From: Dehalococcoidia bacterium
Lineage (GTDB): Bacteria > Chloroflexota > Dehalococcoidia > UBA3495
Length of the DNA stretch: 8,365 nt
Reading direction: 5' to 3'
Assembly (NCBI GenBank): GCA_028822675.1
Contig: JAPKDE010000109.1
Location: forward strand, 1-8,365
Below the pieces are notes generated by a model. The model ran no database searches. It was not told the DNA's origin and worked only from the letters and a program-made list of their open reading frames with translations. Made by a program: the position numbers and the translations under genes. Shown piece by piece: positions 1 to 5,619 of the stretch (its first letter is position 1; each line of letters starts with the position of its first letter).

Positions 1-82
1 GGAGGTAAATCCAGAACCATTGCAGGAACATGTGGATGTTTTGCCAGTCAGTGCTCGTTAGTGCTTTAGGGTCTTCGAACAT
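1..82 (-). CDS. 5' end of an unrecognised protein, possibly membrane-associated (partial, runs off left edge)
   Basis: On the minus strand an ATG at 82 opens a frame that stays open to the window edge, giving 27 residues that begin MFEDPKALTSTDWQNIHMFL and continue with an aromatic, hydrophobic stretch (QWFWIYL). The composition, polar and acidic first and then Trp/Phe/Leu-rich, would fit a short cytoplasmic lead before a membrane segment. The Shine-Dalgarno is weak (a GAG about 8 bases upstream). Support comes mainly from the well-formed promoter candidate at 178-204 on the same strand, which would give a leader of about 90 bases. I do not recognise the family, and only the extreme N-terminus is visible. 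It could be a chance open frame. Confidence 0.4.
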   Translation of the reverse strand, partial: MFEDPKALTSTDWQNIHMFLQWFWIYL

Positions 83-112
83 GGATTCTCGTTGGTTGTT
101 TCAAATCACCAT

Positions 113-150
113 TTTTACGCACAGTTCCATTCGTGGGAGTGTGCGTAAAA
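113..150. repeat. Long near-perfect hairpin (11-bp + 5-bp stem, UUCG loop on plus strand), flanked by AAATCACC direct repeats
   Basis: Arms TTTTACGCACA (113-123) and TGTGCGTAAAA (140-150) are perfectly complementary. After a single G-G mismatch, TTCCA (125-129) pairs with TGGGA (134-138, one T-G wobble), closing on a TTCG tetraloop in the plus-strand RNA. On the minus strand the inner stem has one C-A mismatch. The octamer AAATCACC occurs at 103-110 and again at 148-155. A second hairpin, ACCTTT-acTT-AAAGGT, lies next door at 153-168. The arms start with T and end with A, the reverse of an intrinsic terminator. If the promoter at 178-204 is real, both hairpins lie in the 5' leader of the left-edge gene. 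I do not recognise a riboswitch class. Confidence 0.6.
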
Positions 151-177
151 TCACCTTTACTTAAAGGTCAGGTGAAA

Positions 178-204
178 ATTATCACAACTAGATTTTGGTG
201 TCAA
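178..204 (-). promoter_or_regulatory. Candidate sigma-70-type promoter for the left-edge minus-strand gene
   Basis: Read on the minus strand, a perfect -35 hexamer TTGACA (199-204) is followed 15 bases later by GATAAT (178-183), five of six matches to the -10 consensus. TG one base before it gives an extended -10 (TGTGATAAT). The 15-bp spacer is shorter than the ideal 17, but extended -10 elements tolerate this. Transcription would start near 171 and run through the inverted repeats at 153-168 and 113-150 before the ATG at 82. This is consensus matching only. Confidence 0.45.
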
Positions 205-248
205 GAGATTTTAGCTATGGCGACGCGTGAGAGCCGACTCACTGTACC

Positions 249-273
249 GGGATAATCATGGCCTGATTATCCC
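249..273. repeat. Perfect 10-bp inverted repeat, possible terminator or operator
   Basis: GGGATAATCA (249-258) and TGATTATCCC (264-273) are exact reverse complements around a 5-base loop (TGGCC). It sits about 80 bases beyond the stop codon of the minus-strand deacetylase at 357-1259, a reasonable place for a transcription end. However, on the minus strand no T-tract follows the stem, while on the plus strand AGTTTATTT does. It could therefore be a weak terminator or a protein-binding palindrome. Confidence 0.5.
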
Positions 274-356
274 AGTTTATTTGGATAGTTTTACCGTATT
301 TTATATTTAACCTGGGTTGGGCGTTGCGAGGCCCTATTGAGAGTCCTACAGCAGTC

Positions 357-1259
357 TTAGGCTGGCGGATTCTCGTGGAACCAGTCCACAATCTCTGAAC
401 CGGCGGCTGCCCAAACGCCTTCGTGACCCATTATGTGGCCGAGCGCCTCTTCAAGATAGCCGATGCGGAAGGGCTGTCCGATCAACCAAGGGTGCAGGTT
501 CATTGTGAGCAAACGCCCGGAGGTGTCTGCTTCCCGGTACATCGTGTCAAATGCGTCTGTTATTGATTGGGCGAACCGGTCAATGGTCACCCGGCGCTGC
601 GATAAGGTGAACAAGTCATCCATTTCCAGCATCGTTGGCAGGGCGGTTAAGCCGTCCCTCATGGGGTAGGGTTGTTCGTCATTTACCCAGTCGGTCACGT
701 AATCAAAGCCAGCCTGCCGTAGCAGGTCTGGAGTCCGATTCGACTCCCCATAGTCGGTCCCGTGCCAACCTCTGGGAATACTGCCGGTGGCCGCCTGCAT
801 CTTGTCCCTTGAGGACCGGATGAACACCGTTTCTTCTTCCACAGACATGTTGCTAGTGATCATCTGGGAGCCGGAGACACCATGGGCGATGATTTCGCAG
901 CCACGCTCCTGGCAGTGTTTCACCAAAAATGGGTAGCCCTCAGCGGTTTGGGTGTCCATGGCGACCGTGGACTTGATGCCCAGGCGTTCCAGAGTGTCCA
1001 ACACACGGAAGATGCCGACGCGATGGCCGTACTCCCGGTGGGAGAAGCGTGGGTAGTCTGGGAACGGTCTCACGCCTAGCCCGCCGGCTTGGTCCGCGCT
1101 ATAGCTGCCTTCCGGCTGCTCCCATTCAGTATGTTCCAGGGTGATTATCACGCAGAGGGCAATCTTGGCGTTATTGGGCCAGCTAAGTTTGCCTCGAGTG
1201 GTTATGGGGGACCAAGCGTGGTGCGGATGGTCCATCCCTTCTCGTCGTTCAGATGCCAT
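357..1259 (-). CDS. Polysaccharide deacetylase-family protein, PuuE (allantoinase)-like
   Basis: This 300-residue protein has the NodB-type barrel of the CE4/polysaccharide deacetylase superfamily in its PuuE branch. Recognisable blocks are LEHTEW (41-46), the REYGHRVGIFRVLDTL block (75-90), EIIAHG with His126, the P-R-G-W-H-G plus RTPDLL segment (about 162-180), DWVNDEQPYPM (190-200) and NLHPWLIGQPFRI (254-266) with His256. The TFDDGP metal motif of chitin/peptidoglycan deacetylases is absent. In Pseudomonas PuuE this fold opens allantoin without the usual metal site, so hydrolysis of a cyclic or linear amide is more likely than cell-wall deacetylation; the substrate is unknown. No signal peptide is seen, so it is probably cytoplasmic. 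The start is supported by AGGAG at 1269-1273, nine bases upstream; Met9 is a less likely alternative. It follows its paralogue (1417-2325) by 157 bases and may be co-transcribed with it. Confidence 0.85.
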   Translation of the reverse strand: MASERREGMDHPHHAWSPITTRGKLSWPNNAKIALCVIITLEHTEWEQPEGSYSADQAGGLGVRPFPDYPRFSHREYGHRVGIFRVLDTLERLGIKSTVAMDTQTAEGYPFLVKHCQERGCEIIAHGVSGSQMITSNMSVEEETVFIRSSRDKMQAATGSIPRGWHGTDYGESNRTPDLLRQAGFDYVTDWVNDEQPYPMRDGLTALPTMLEMDDLFTLSQRRVTIDRFAQSITDAFDTMYREADTSGRLLTMNLHPWLIGQPFRIGYLEEALGHIMGHEGVWAAAGSEIVDWFHENPPA

Positions 1260-1416
1260 TTGGCAAGTCTCCTAAATAGAGGCTGGTATTGCTGCGATTG
1301 GGTCCTTCGACAGGCCCGATAAATCGAGACTCTCGACCTCGGTCGGAGCTCAGTATGAGCGGTAAGCAACCCTGGTTTCTTGGGTAAGCTTGTTGGCTGA
1401 GGTCGTCCGTAAGTCC

Positions 1417-2325
1417 CTAAATCTTGTACTTTTGGGCGTTTTCTACGGCCTGGTCGTAGTAATTCTTGATGTAGTACTCGGTGATATCGTCAGCCGTGGT
1501 CATCCAGACGTCATCGTGGCCGGTTATGTGGCTAAGGATGTCGTCCAGGTATTTGATACGGTTGGGCTGGCCAATCAGGAACGGATGCAGGGCAATACAC
1601 ATGACCTGGCCGCTCTCGGCACCCTCTTTATAGAGTTGGTCGAACTGACGTTTGCAGATTTCTGCAAAATAATCCGCTTCGTAGTTCACCCGGAACAGCG
1701 GCGAGTCGTTCAGTTCAATGGAATAGGGAACTGAGATCAGCTTGCCCGACTCCACATTGATCGGCACGGGCTGATCGTCGTGCATCCAGTCGGTGTGGTA
1801 GGTCAGGCCCGCCTCGGCCATCAGGTCCGGGGTGCGGACGGTGCCGGAAATGGCAGGGCCAAGCATCCCATTTAATTTCTTGCCGGTATGTTTCAGTACC
1901 GTCTCAATGTTGTCACGGTAGAACTCCCGCTCTTCTGCTTCTGTGTAGGCATAGAGGTAGCGGGTGTTATAGATTCCGTGAGTCATGTAATCCCAATCGC
2001 GGTCCACCATGGCATCACGAATCTCTGGGAAGTGTTCCAGCACGGCCAGGTTCAGCGACACGCAGCTACGTATCTTGTACTGGTCTAGAACCTCCAGCAT
2101 CCGCCAGAACCCTACGCGGTTGCCGTAGTCACGGTAGGAATACTGTTGGACGTCTGGATACGGGGTGCGCGGCCACGGGTCACGGGGGCCGTACTTGATG
2201 GGCATATATTCGTAGTGTTCCACGTTGGGAGCGATCCACAAAGCCACCCTTTCGCCATTGGGCCATTTGATGGGTGGGCGCTCTATGATCGGGCTGTAAT
2301 CAACTCGATGCGGAGGAAGGGACAT
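1417..2325 (-). CDS. Polysaccharide deacetylase-family protein, PuuE-like (second copy)
   Basis: This 302-residue paralogue of the protein at 357-1259 shows the same blocks in the same order: NVEHYEY (34-40), YRDYGNRVGFWRMLEVL (64-80), YMTHG with His116, RTPDLMAEAGL (164-174), DWMHDDQPVPI (179-189) and ALHPFLIGQPNRIKYL (245-260) with His247. It too lacks TFDDGP and a signal peptide, so a cytoplasmic PuuE-type hydrolase is the best call, substrate unknown. The two copies differ at most positions outside these blocks, so the duplication is old or they were recruited separately. Translation start is secure: AGGAGG lies at 2335-2340, nine bases before the ATG. It is the first gene of a minus-strand pair and is divergent from the monooxygenase at 2645, with the candidate promoter at 2396-2424. 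Confidence 0.85.
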   Translation of the reverse strand: MSLPPHRVDYSPIIERPPIKWPNGERVALWIAPNVEHYEYMPIKYGPRDPWPRTPYPDVQQYSYRDYGNRVGFWRMLEVLDQYKIRSCVSLNLAVLEHFPEIRDAMVDRDWDYMTHGIYNTRYLYAYTEAEEREFYRDNIETVLKHTGKKLNGMLGPAISGTVRTPDLMAEAGLTYHTDWMHDDQPVPINVESGKLISVPYSIELNDSPLFRVNYEADYFAEICKRQFDQLYKEGAESGQVMCIALHPFLIGQPNRIKYLDDILSHITGHDDVWMTTADDITEYYIKNYYDQAVENAQKYKI

Positions 2326-2395
2326 GTTTCAAAGCCTCCTGAAAAAGCCGACTGCAAGCCGTTAACTGGGTGCGGCCTGGCCGGATTGTGTGCCC

Positions 2396-2424
2396 AGACT
2401 AGGGGAAACGCTTAATGCTGTCAA
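2396..2424 (-). promoter_or_regulatory. Candidate promoter for the deacetylase-like gene pair
   Basis: On the minus strand a perfect TTGACA (2419-2424) is followed, after exactly 17 bases, by TAGTCT (2396-2401). The second hexamer keeps only three consensus positions (TA....T), so the promoter would be weak or activator-dependent. The predicted start near 2389 would give a leader of about 64 bases before the ATG at 2325. Confidence 0.35.
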
Positions 2425-2473
2425 TTAGCCTGGCGGTGCTCTTTACCCCGGTCTCCGCTATGTAGCCTCGACG

Positions 2474-2513
2474 GCCTCTGCTAAACCGAGAATCATTGCC
2501 TCTAGTAAAACCG
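2474..2513. repeat. Two imperfect direct repeats 24 bp apart
   Basis: GCCTCTGCTAAACCG (2474-2488) recurs as GCCTCTAGTAAAACCG (2498-2513), two substitutions and one inserted A apart. The shared TAAACCG core also appears in the 18-bp repeat at 2599-2616. The spacing of about two helical turns and the position ahead of a plus-strand gene would suit a regulator binding in tandem; that role is inferred. Confidence 0.4.
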
Positions 2514-2580
2514 TGTAGATTGACGCAAAATGTCGGCTAACAAAATCGAGGAATTCATGGGAATGCATAGAAAATTTAAT

Positions 2581-2634
2581 CGGGTGTCAACCGTCAGCCG
2601 AGTGTAAACCGCTAGGCGGGTGTAAAATGTCAGG
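2581..2634. repeat. Three tandem imperfect 18-bp repeats overlapping the monooxygenase ribosome-binding region
   Basis: The units are 2581-2598, 2599-2616 and 2617-2634, with an exact 18-base period and a consensus near CGGGTGTAAACCGTCAGG. Units 1 and 3 share CGGGTGT and GTCAG, while units 2 and 3 share GTGTAAA. The last unit runs directly into the AGGAGG at 2632-2637, so anything bound to the repeat, as DNA or as leader RNA, could control expression of the following gene. Confidence 0.65.
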
Positions 2635-2637
2635 AGG
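2632..2637 (+). promoter_or_regulatory. Shine-Dalgarno AGGAGG that decides the monooxygenase start
   Basis: AGGAGG lies seven bases before the ATG at 2645. The in-frame ATG at 2627 precedes this site and has only a poor GGCGGG-like sequence before it, so 2645 is the preferred start. Confidence 0.75.
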
Positions 2638-2644
2638 AAAGCTG

Positions 2645-4096
2645 ATGCCAGCCAGAACGGGTAAGCAGTACATAGATGGACTCAAGGAACGGCCACCCAC
2701 TCTATATATGTCTGGCAAACAGGTAAAAGACCCTACCACCCAGCCAGGGCTGATGGGCGGGATTAAGACGTTGGGCCGACTGTATGACCTGCAACACGAC
2801 CCGGAAGTTGGCAAAGACATGACTTACGAGTCGCCGACTACCGGAGATCAGGTGGGCCTGTCGTTTTTGACTCCAAAAACCCACGAGGATTTGGACCGCC
2901 GTCATCTGATGATGCGGAACTGGGCCAAGATCACCTGCGGGATGATGGGTCGGACGCCGGACTTCTTGAATGTGAGCCTGATGTCCATGGCGGCGGCGGG
3001 TAAATACTTTGGCCAGAACCGCCCGGAGTTTAAGAAGAACATTCAGGATTACTACGAGATGGTCCGAGAGAAGGACCTGGTGCTCACCCACACCCTGGTC
3101 AATATTCAGCGCAACCGCTCTGGAGCGGCCACGGCGCTGGACGATTCGTTGGATGTGGCCCTGTCAGTGGTCAAGGAGACCGATGAAGGAATCGTCGTTC
3201 ACGGGGCTAGGGTTTTGGCCACGCTGCCCATCGCTGATGAGATTGCCGTCTACCCGGCCCGCTCCCACCGGCTGCCCACCGGAGCGCCGGGCCGAACCTC
3301 ATTTGCCTTTGCCCTGCCGTGCGACGCCCCTGGCCTGAAGTTCCAGTGCCGAGAGTCGTTTGATCTGCAGCGTTCCAGCTTCGACCATCCGCTAGGCTCG
3401 CGTTTTGAGGAGATGGATGCCCTGGCCTTCTTCGATAACGTATTGGTTCCCTGGGAGCGGGTGTTCCTGTACGGTGATGTGGACATGTGCAATAACATGT
3501 CGCTGACCACGCACCAGTACCTGCACTCTGGTCATCAGGTAGTAACCAAGAATGTCGTGAAGTGTGAGTTCATCCTGGGACTGGCCAACCTGATGGTGCA
3601 GACACTGGGTTCTTCCGAGCTGCCTCAGGTTCACGGCATGATGGCAGAGATTATCGAGAATCTTGAGATAACGAAAGCTCTTTTGCGGGCCGCGGAAGTA
3701 GATGCCGAACTGGACGAATGGGGTGTGATGTGTCCGGTGGATATCTCGTTGATGGTCGCCCGCCAACAGTTCATCAAGATGTACCCGCGCATGGGCGAGA
3801 TACTTCATCTGCTGGGCTCCAGCAGTCTGATGGCTCTGCCGACAGAAGAGGATTTCAACGGGCCAATAGCTGATGACATAGACCGTTACTTGGAGACTGA
3901 CTTCTCTTCGGCTAAAGACCGGGTTCGGCTATTTAGACTGGCCTGGGACACCTGCTGCAGTGCCTTCGGCTCCAGGCAGATACTCTACGAACGATTCTTC
4001 CAAGGCGACCGAAACCGCAACGTGATCTTGATGAACACCGGCTACGACAAAGAACCCATGAGCAAGTTCGTCCTGGATTTTCTAAACCAGGAATAA
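2645..4096 (+). CDS. 4-hydroxyphenylacetate 3-monooxygenase (HpaB)-family flavin-dependent oxygenase
   Basis: This 483-residue protein belongs to the HpaB family: reduced-flavin-dependent aromatic hydroxylases that draw FADH2 from a separate reductase (none in this window). It starts with the family signature MPARTGKQYIDGLK, then YMSGKQVKDPTTQPG and RLYDLQHDP. The middle N-terminal domain has MGRTPDFLN (about 101-109) and LTHTLVNIQRNRS (about 147-159). Aligned by memory with Thermus and E. coli HpaB, the catalytic Arg-Tyr-His correspond to Arg103, Phe107 and His149, so the Tyr is Phe here. The C-terminal HpaB domain includes FFDNVLVPWERVFLYGD (about 262-278). Length is normal for the family and nothing is truncated. 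The Tyr-to-Phe change argues against strict 4-hydroxyphenylacetate activity; the true substrate is unknown. An alternative start at 2627 adds six residues. The gene is divergent from the PuuE-like pair. Confidence 0.85.
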   Translation: MPARTGKQYIDGLKERPPTLYMSGKQVKDPTTQPGLMGGIKTLGRLYDLQHDPEVGKDMTYESPTTGDQVGLSFLTPKTHEDLDRRHLMMRNWAKITCGMMGRTPDFLNVSLMSMAAAGKYFGQNRPEFKKNIQDYYEMVREKDLVLTHTLVNIQRNRSGAATALDDSLDVALSVVKETDEGIVVHGARVLATLPIADEIAVYPARSHRLPTGAPGRTSFAFALPCDAPGLKFQCRESFDLQRSSFDHPLGSRFEEMDALAFFDNVLVPWERVFLYGDVDMCNNMSLTTHQYLHSGHQVVTKNVVKCEFILGLANLMVQTLGSSELPQVHGMMAEIIENLEITKALLRAAEVDAELDEWGVMCPVDISLMVARQQFIKMYPRMGEILHLLGSSSLMALPTEEDFNGPIADDIDRYLETDFSSAKDRVRLFRLAWDTCCSAFGSRQILYERFFQGDRNRNVILMNTGYDKEPMSKFVLDFLNQE

Positions 4097-4124
4097 CCAT
4101 CAGATCATGATATTCATCTGATGG
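4097..4124. terminator. Bidirectional terminator-like hairpin between convergent genes
   Basis: CCATCAGAT (4097-4105) and ATCTGATGG (4116-4124) form a perfect 9-bp stem with a 10-base loop. It begins right after the monooxygenase stop codon and includes the last codons and stop of the converging minus-strand gene. Neither side has a long T-run: the minus strand continues TTATTCC and the plus strand ACAATGGTTT. It may thus act with Rho or as an mRNA 3'-end stabiliser. Confidence 0.45.
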
Positions 4125-4912
4125 ACAATGGTTTCGCCCAGGTCTGCGTTGCCGGAGAGGGTGATCTTGCCGGAAGACAGCGCTTCAGCAGGGTCCCATC
4201 GACCACATGCCAGGCAGGCAAAGGTTTCGACATCAGAGGTGATTCTGACTGTGGGAGACTCTGGTTCTGAATCCATTTCGCTGCCACGGCGTCCATCGGT
4301 TACCACTGAGACCACGCGGCCAGCGGGACCGGTGACATTGAAGACCACAGTGGAGCCGTCGGGGGCTTGGGCTTTCCTGGCGACCACAAATGGCATGGCG
4401 TTGGCGAACCGGCCCACTGAGTGGGCGGCTACGGGCCCGTCCAGTTCACCCGGGATATTCAGCGCCCGTCGGATGTCTTGTTCGTGAACCCAGGCGTCCA
4501 TGATTCGGATACGGAGGTGATCGGTGATGGTGCCTGGTCCCAGGGGAGTTTGAGTCTCGGCGGCAAAACCCTCATCGGTCAGACCATTTAAGAATTCCAT
4601 GCGTAGTTCGGTCAAGACCTGGAATTCTTCCAAAACCTCTAGGCCGGTCCACGAGCGACGAAAGTCGACAGCAACTTCGTTCGACTCGCCAACATCATTT
4701 TTTACGTGGGAGGTATCTTGAGGCGTGTGTTCGGGGCGGGGATTGCCTAGAATGTCGGATTCAGCGCCTACCAGATGAGATATCTGGTCTTGGACCGACC
4801 AGCCCGGGCAGTCTGTGGCCGTCTTCCACTGGACTTCATTCAGGGGAGAGCACAAAGATTCTATGGAACGCCAGACATGCTCCATCAGGTCTACCACCTG
4901 TTTGTTACTCAT
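4100..4912 (-). CDS. Maleylpyruvate isomerase-family (DinB-like, mycothiol-dependent type) protein
   Basis: The 270 residues form two parts. Residues 1-150 are a DinB-like four-helix bundle of the maleylpyruvate isomerase N-terminal family. It has W29, the T-D-C-P-G-W-S-V-Q-D-Q-I-S-H-L block with His46, and MDAWVHEQDIRRAL (138-151). By comparison with maleylpyruvate isomerase, whose metal ligands are a His and an E-x3-H pair, likely ligands here are His46, Asp139 and His143. The C-terminal part (about 180-265) resembles an SCP2-like domain, ending in CGRWDPAEALSSGKITLSGN. Relatives use low-molecular-weight thiols as cofactor, but most have no known substrate, and the thiol of this organism is unknown. 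A purine-rich GGGGGAG stands just ahead of the ATG. It lies 60 bases downstream of the selenoprotein candidate on the same strand, so a shared transcript and a shared thiol/redox role are plausible. It converges on the HpaB-like gene with three bases between stops. Confidence 0.75.
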   Translation of the reverse strand: MSNKQVVDLMEHVWRSIESLCSPLNEVQWKTATDCPGWSVQDQISHLVGAESDILGNPRPEHTPQDTSHVKNDVGESNEVAVDFRRSWTGLEVLEEFQVLTELRMEFLNGLTDEGFAAETQTPLGPGTITDHLRIRIMDAWVHEQDIRRALNIPGELDGPVAAHSVGRFANAMPFVVARKAQAPDGSTVVFNVTGPAGRVVSVVTDGRRGSEMDSEPESPTVRITSDVETFACLACGRWDPAEALSSGKITLSGNADLGETIVHQMNIMI

Positions 4913-4972
4913 GGCTCTCCCCCAAATGTTTCTTGGTTAATGCGTGACTGCCGCAAGTTGTAATCGATGGGG

Positions 4973-5464
4973 CTAGTGGGCTTCGCCCTCTTCTTGACGG
5001 CGGCGGTTCTCGCGGTTGGTGATCAGGCGTACCGCCTCATCAGCCCCCATACGGCCCACGGGTCCGGAGGCATACATGGCGCCAAGCACCACGCCGCCGC
5101 GGCCCAATAAAAATTCGGCCGGTTGTATGTATCCACCACGGTCTTCAGACCACCACGCCCCGATTAGATCGCCGTCTTCTTTGGTGGCTCCGTAGGCCAT
5201 GGTGATTTTGAAATCATCCCACCGTGCCTGTTCTTCGTTGTCGACACTGACAGCGATAATCGTTGTGCCCAGAGCTTCTAATTCAGCTCTGTTTGCTTCC
5301 CATTCGGCTAACTGCCGTTTGCAGTAGGGTCACCAATGGCCCCGGTAAAATAACAGGGCTGTGTATCTGGTGGGTGCATCGTCTGGCAGGGTTATCGTGC
5401 CGCCTTCCAGAAGCTTGAGGGTGAGCTTGGGGAGACGATCTCCCTGTTGTAGCTTTTCGCCCAT
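4973..5464 (-). CDS. Peroxiredoxin/thioredoxin-like selenoprotein, UxxC redox motif (TGA at 5330-5332 read as Sec45)
   Basis: If the in-frame TGA is decoded as selenocysteine, this is a complete 163-residue redoxin of the AhpC/TSA thioredoxin-fold family. It starts MGEKLQQGDRLPKLTL, then YTALLFYRGHW (34-44), U45-P-Y-C48, KRQLAEWEANRAELEALG and the strand TTIIAVSVD. A family-typical C-terminal half follows, with GGYIQPAEFLLGRGGVVLG and GPVGRMG. Homologues with Cys read R-G-x-W-C-P-Y-C at this spot, so the UGA sits exactly at the first, attacking Cys; Cys48 would be the resolving partner. Both halves are fully in frame and conserved in style, against random decay. AAGGA six bases before the ATG supports the start; the stop is TAG. 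Expected role: cytoplasmic thiol peroxidase or thiol-disulfide oxidoreductase. A nonsense mutation or sequencing error is the alternative. Starting at the Met in ITMAYGA would give only a 75-residue fragment lacking the active site. Confidence 0.8.
5305..5317 (-). promoter_or_regulatory. Putative bacterial SECIS hairpin
   Basis: In the mRNA, CGGC (5317-5314) and GCCG (5308-5305) pair around a loop AGUUA (5313-5309). The loop begins 16 nt after the UGA and has G as its second base. This matches the published bacterial SECIS pattern: a short apical stem, a G among the first two loop bases, and 16-37 nt from UGA to loop. Below the 4-bp stem an AA/AA internal loop and two further pairs (CA with UG) are possible. 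A competing 5-bp hairpin, ACUGC-aaacg-GCAGU, uses some of the same bases, so the structure needs comparison with homologues. Confidence 0.55.
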
Positions 5465-5619
5465 GGTAATTCCTTGTACTGCGTTCCTCTTGGCCCGTTC
5501 CTCTTGGATGAAAGGACACGGCTTAGAGGAAGGCAGGCCGCTGGATTTGCCTAGCGACTATATGATGCCTGGCGTTGGATTTAGTTGCACACCGGGCGGT
5601 TCGACAACGGCCAGCTAGT

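Larger units (their letters stand above)
2326..2644. other. Divergent intergenic region rich in direct repeats
   Basis: These 319 bases separate two genes transcribed away from each other. They hold the minus-strand Shine-Dalgarno at 2335-2340, a minus-strand promoter candidate at 2396-2424, a pair of similar 15/16-mers at 2474-2513 and three 18-bp repeats at 2581-2634. For the plus-strand gene, TTGACG at 2520-2525 followed by CAAAAT at 2541-2546 (15-bp spacer) and a TTTAAT at 2575-2580 are only weak promoter candidates. I see no RNA gene and no convincing small coding frame here. Confidence 0.6.

Noticed and set aside
1334..1345. Palindrome CGACC-TC-GGTCG between the two PuuE-like genes
   Set aside because: Short and GC-rich; the two-base spacer prevents a full hairpin and no promoter is clearly associated. 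Could be an operator but unsupported.
1390..1734. Long plus-strand open frame opposite the second PuuE-like gene
   Set aside because: It is antisense to a well-supported gene with clear family motifs, and its own translation shows none.
2627..2644. ATG at 2627 as the start of the HpaB-like protein
   Set aside because: The ATG lies inside the third 18-bp repeat with a poor ribosome binding site, whereas AGGAGG is ideally placed for the ATG at 2645, where the family's usual N-terminus begins.
4973..5200. Free-standing 75-residue protein starting at the internal ATG
   Set aside because: There is no good Shine-Dalgarno before it and it lacks the redox motif. The upstream frame with its own ribosome binding site continues into it through a UGA, which is better read as selenocysteine.
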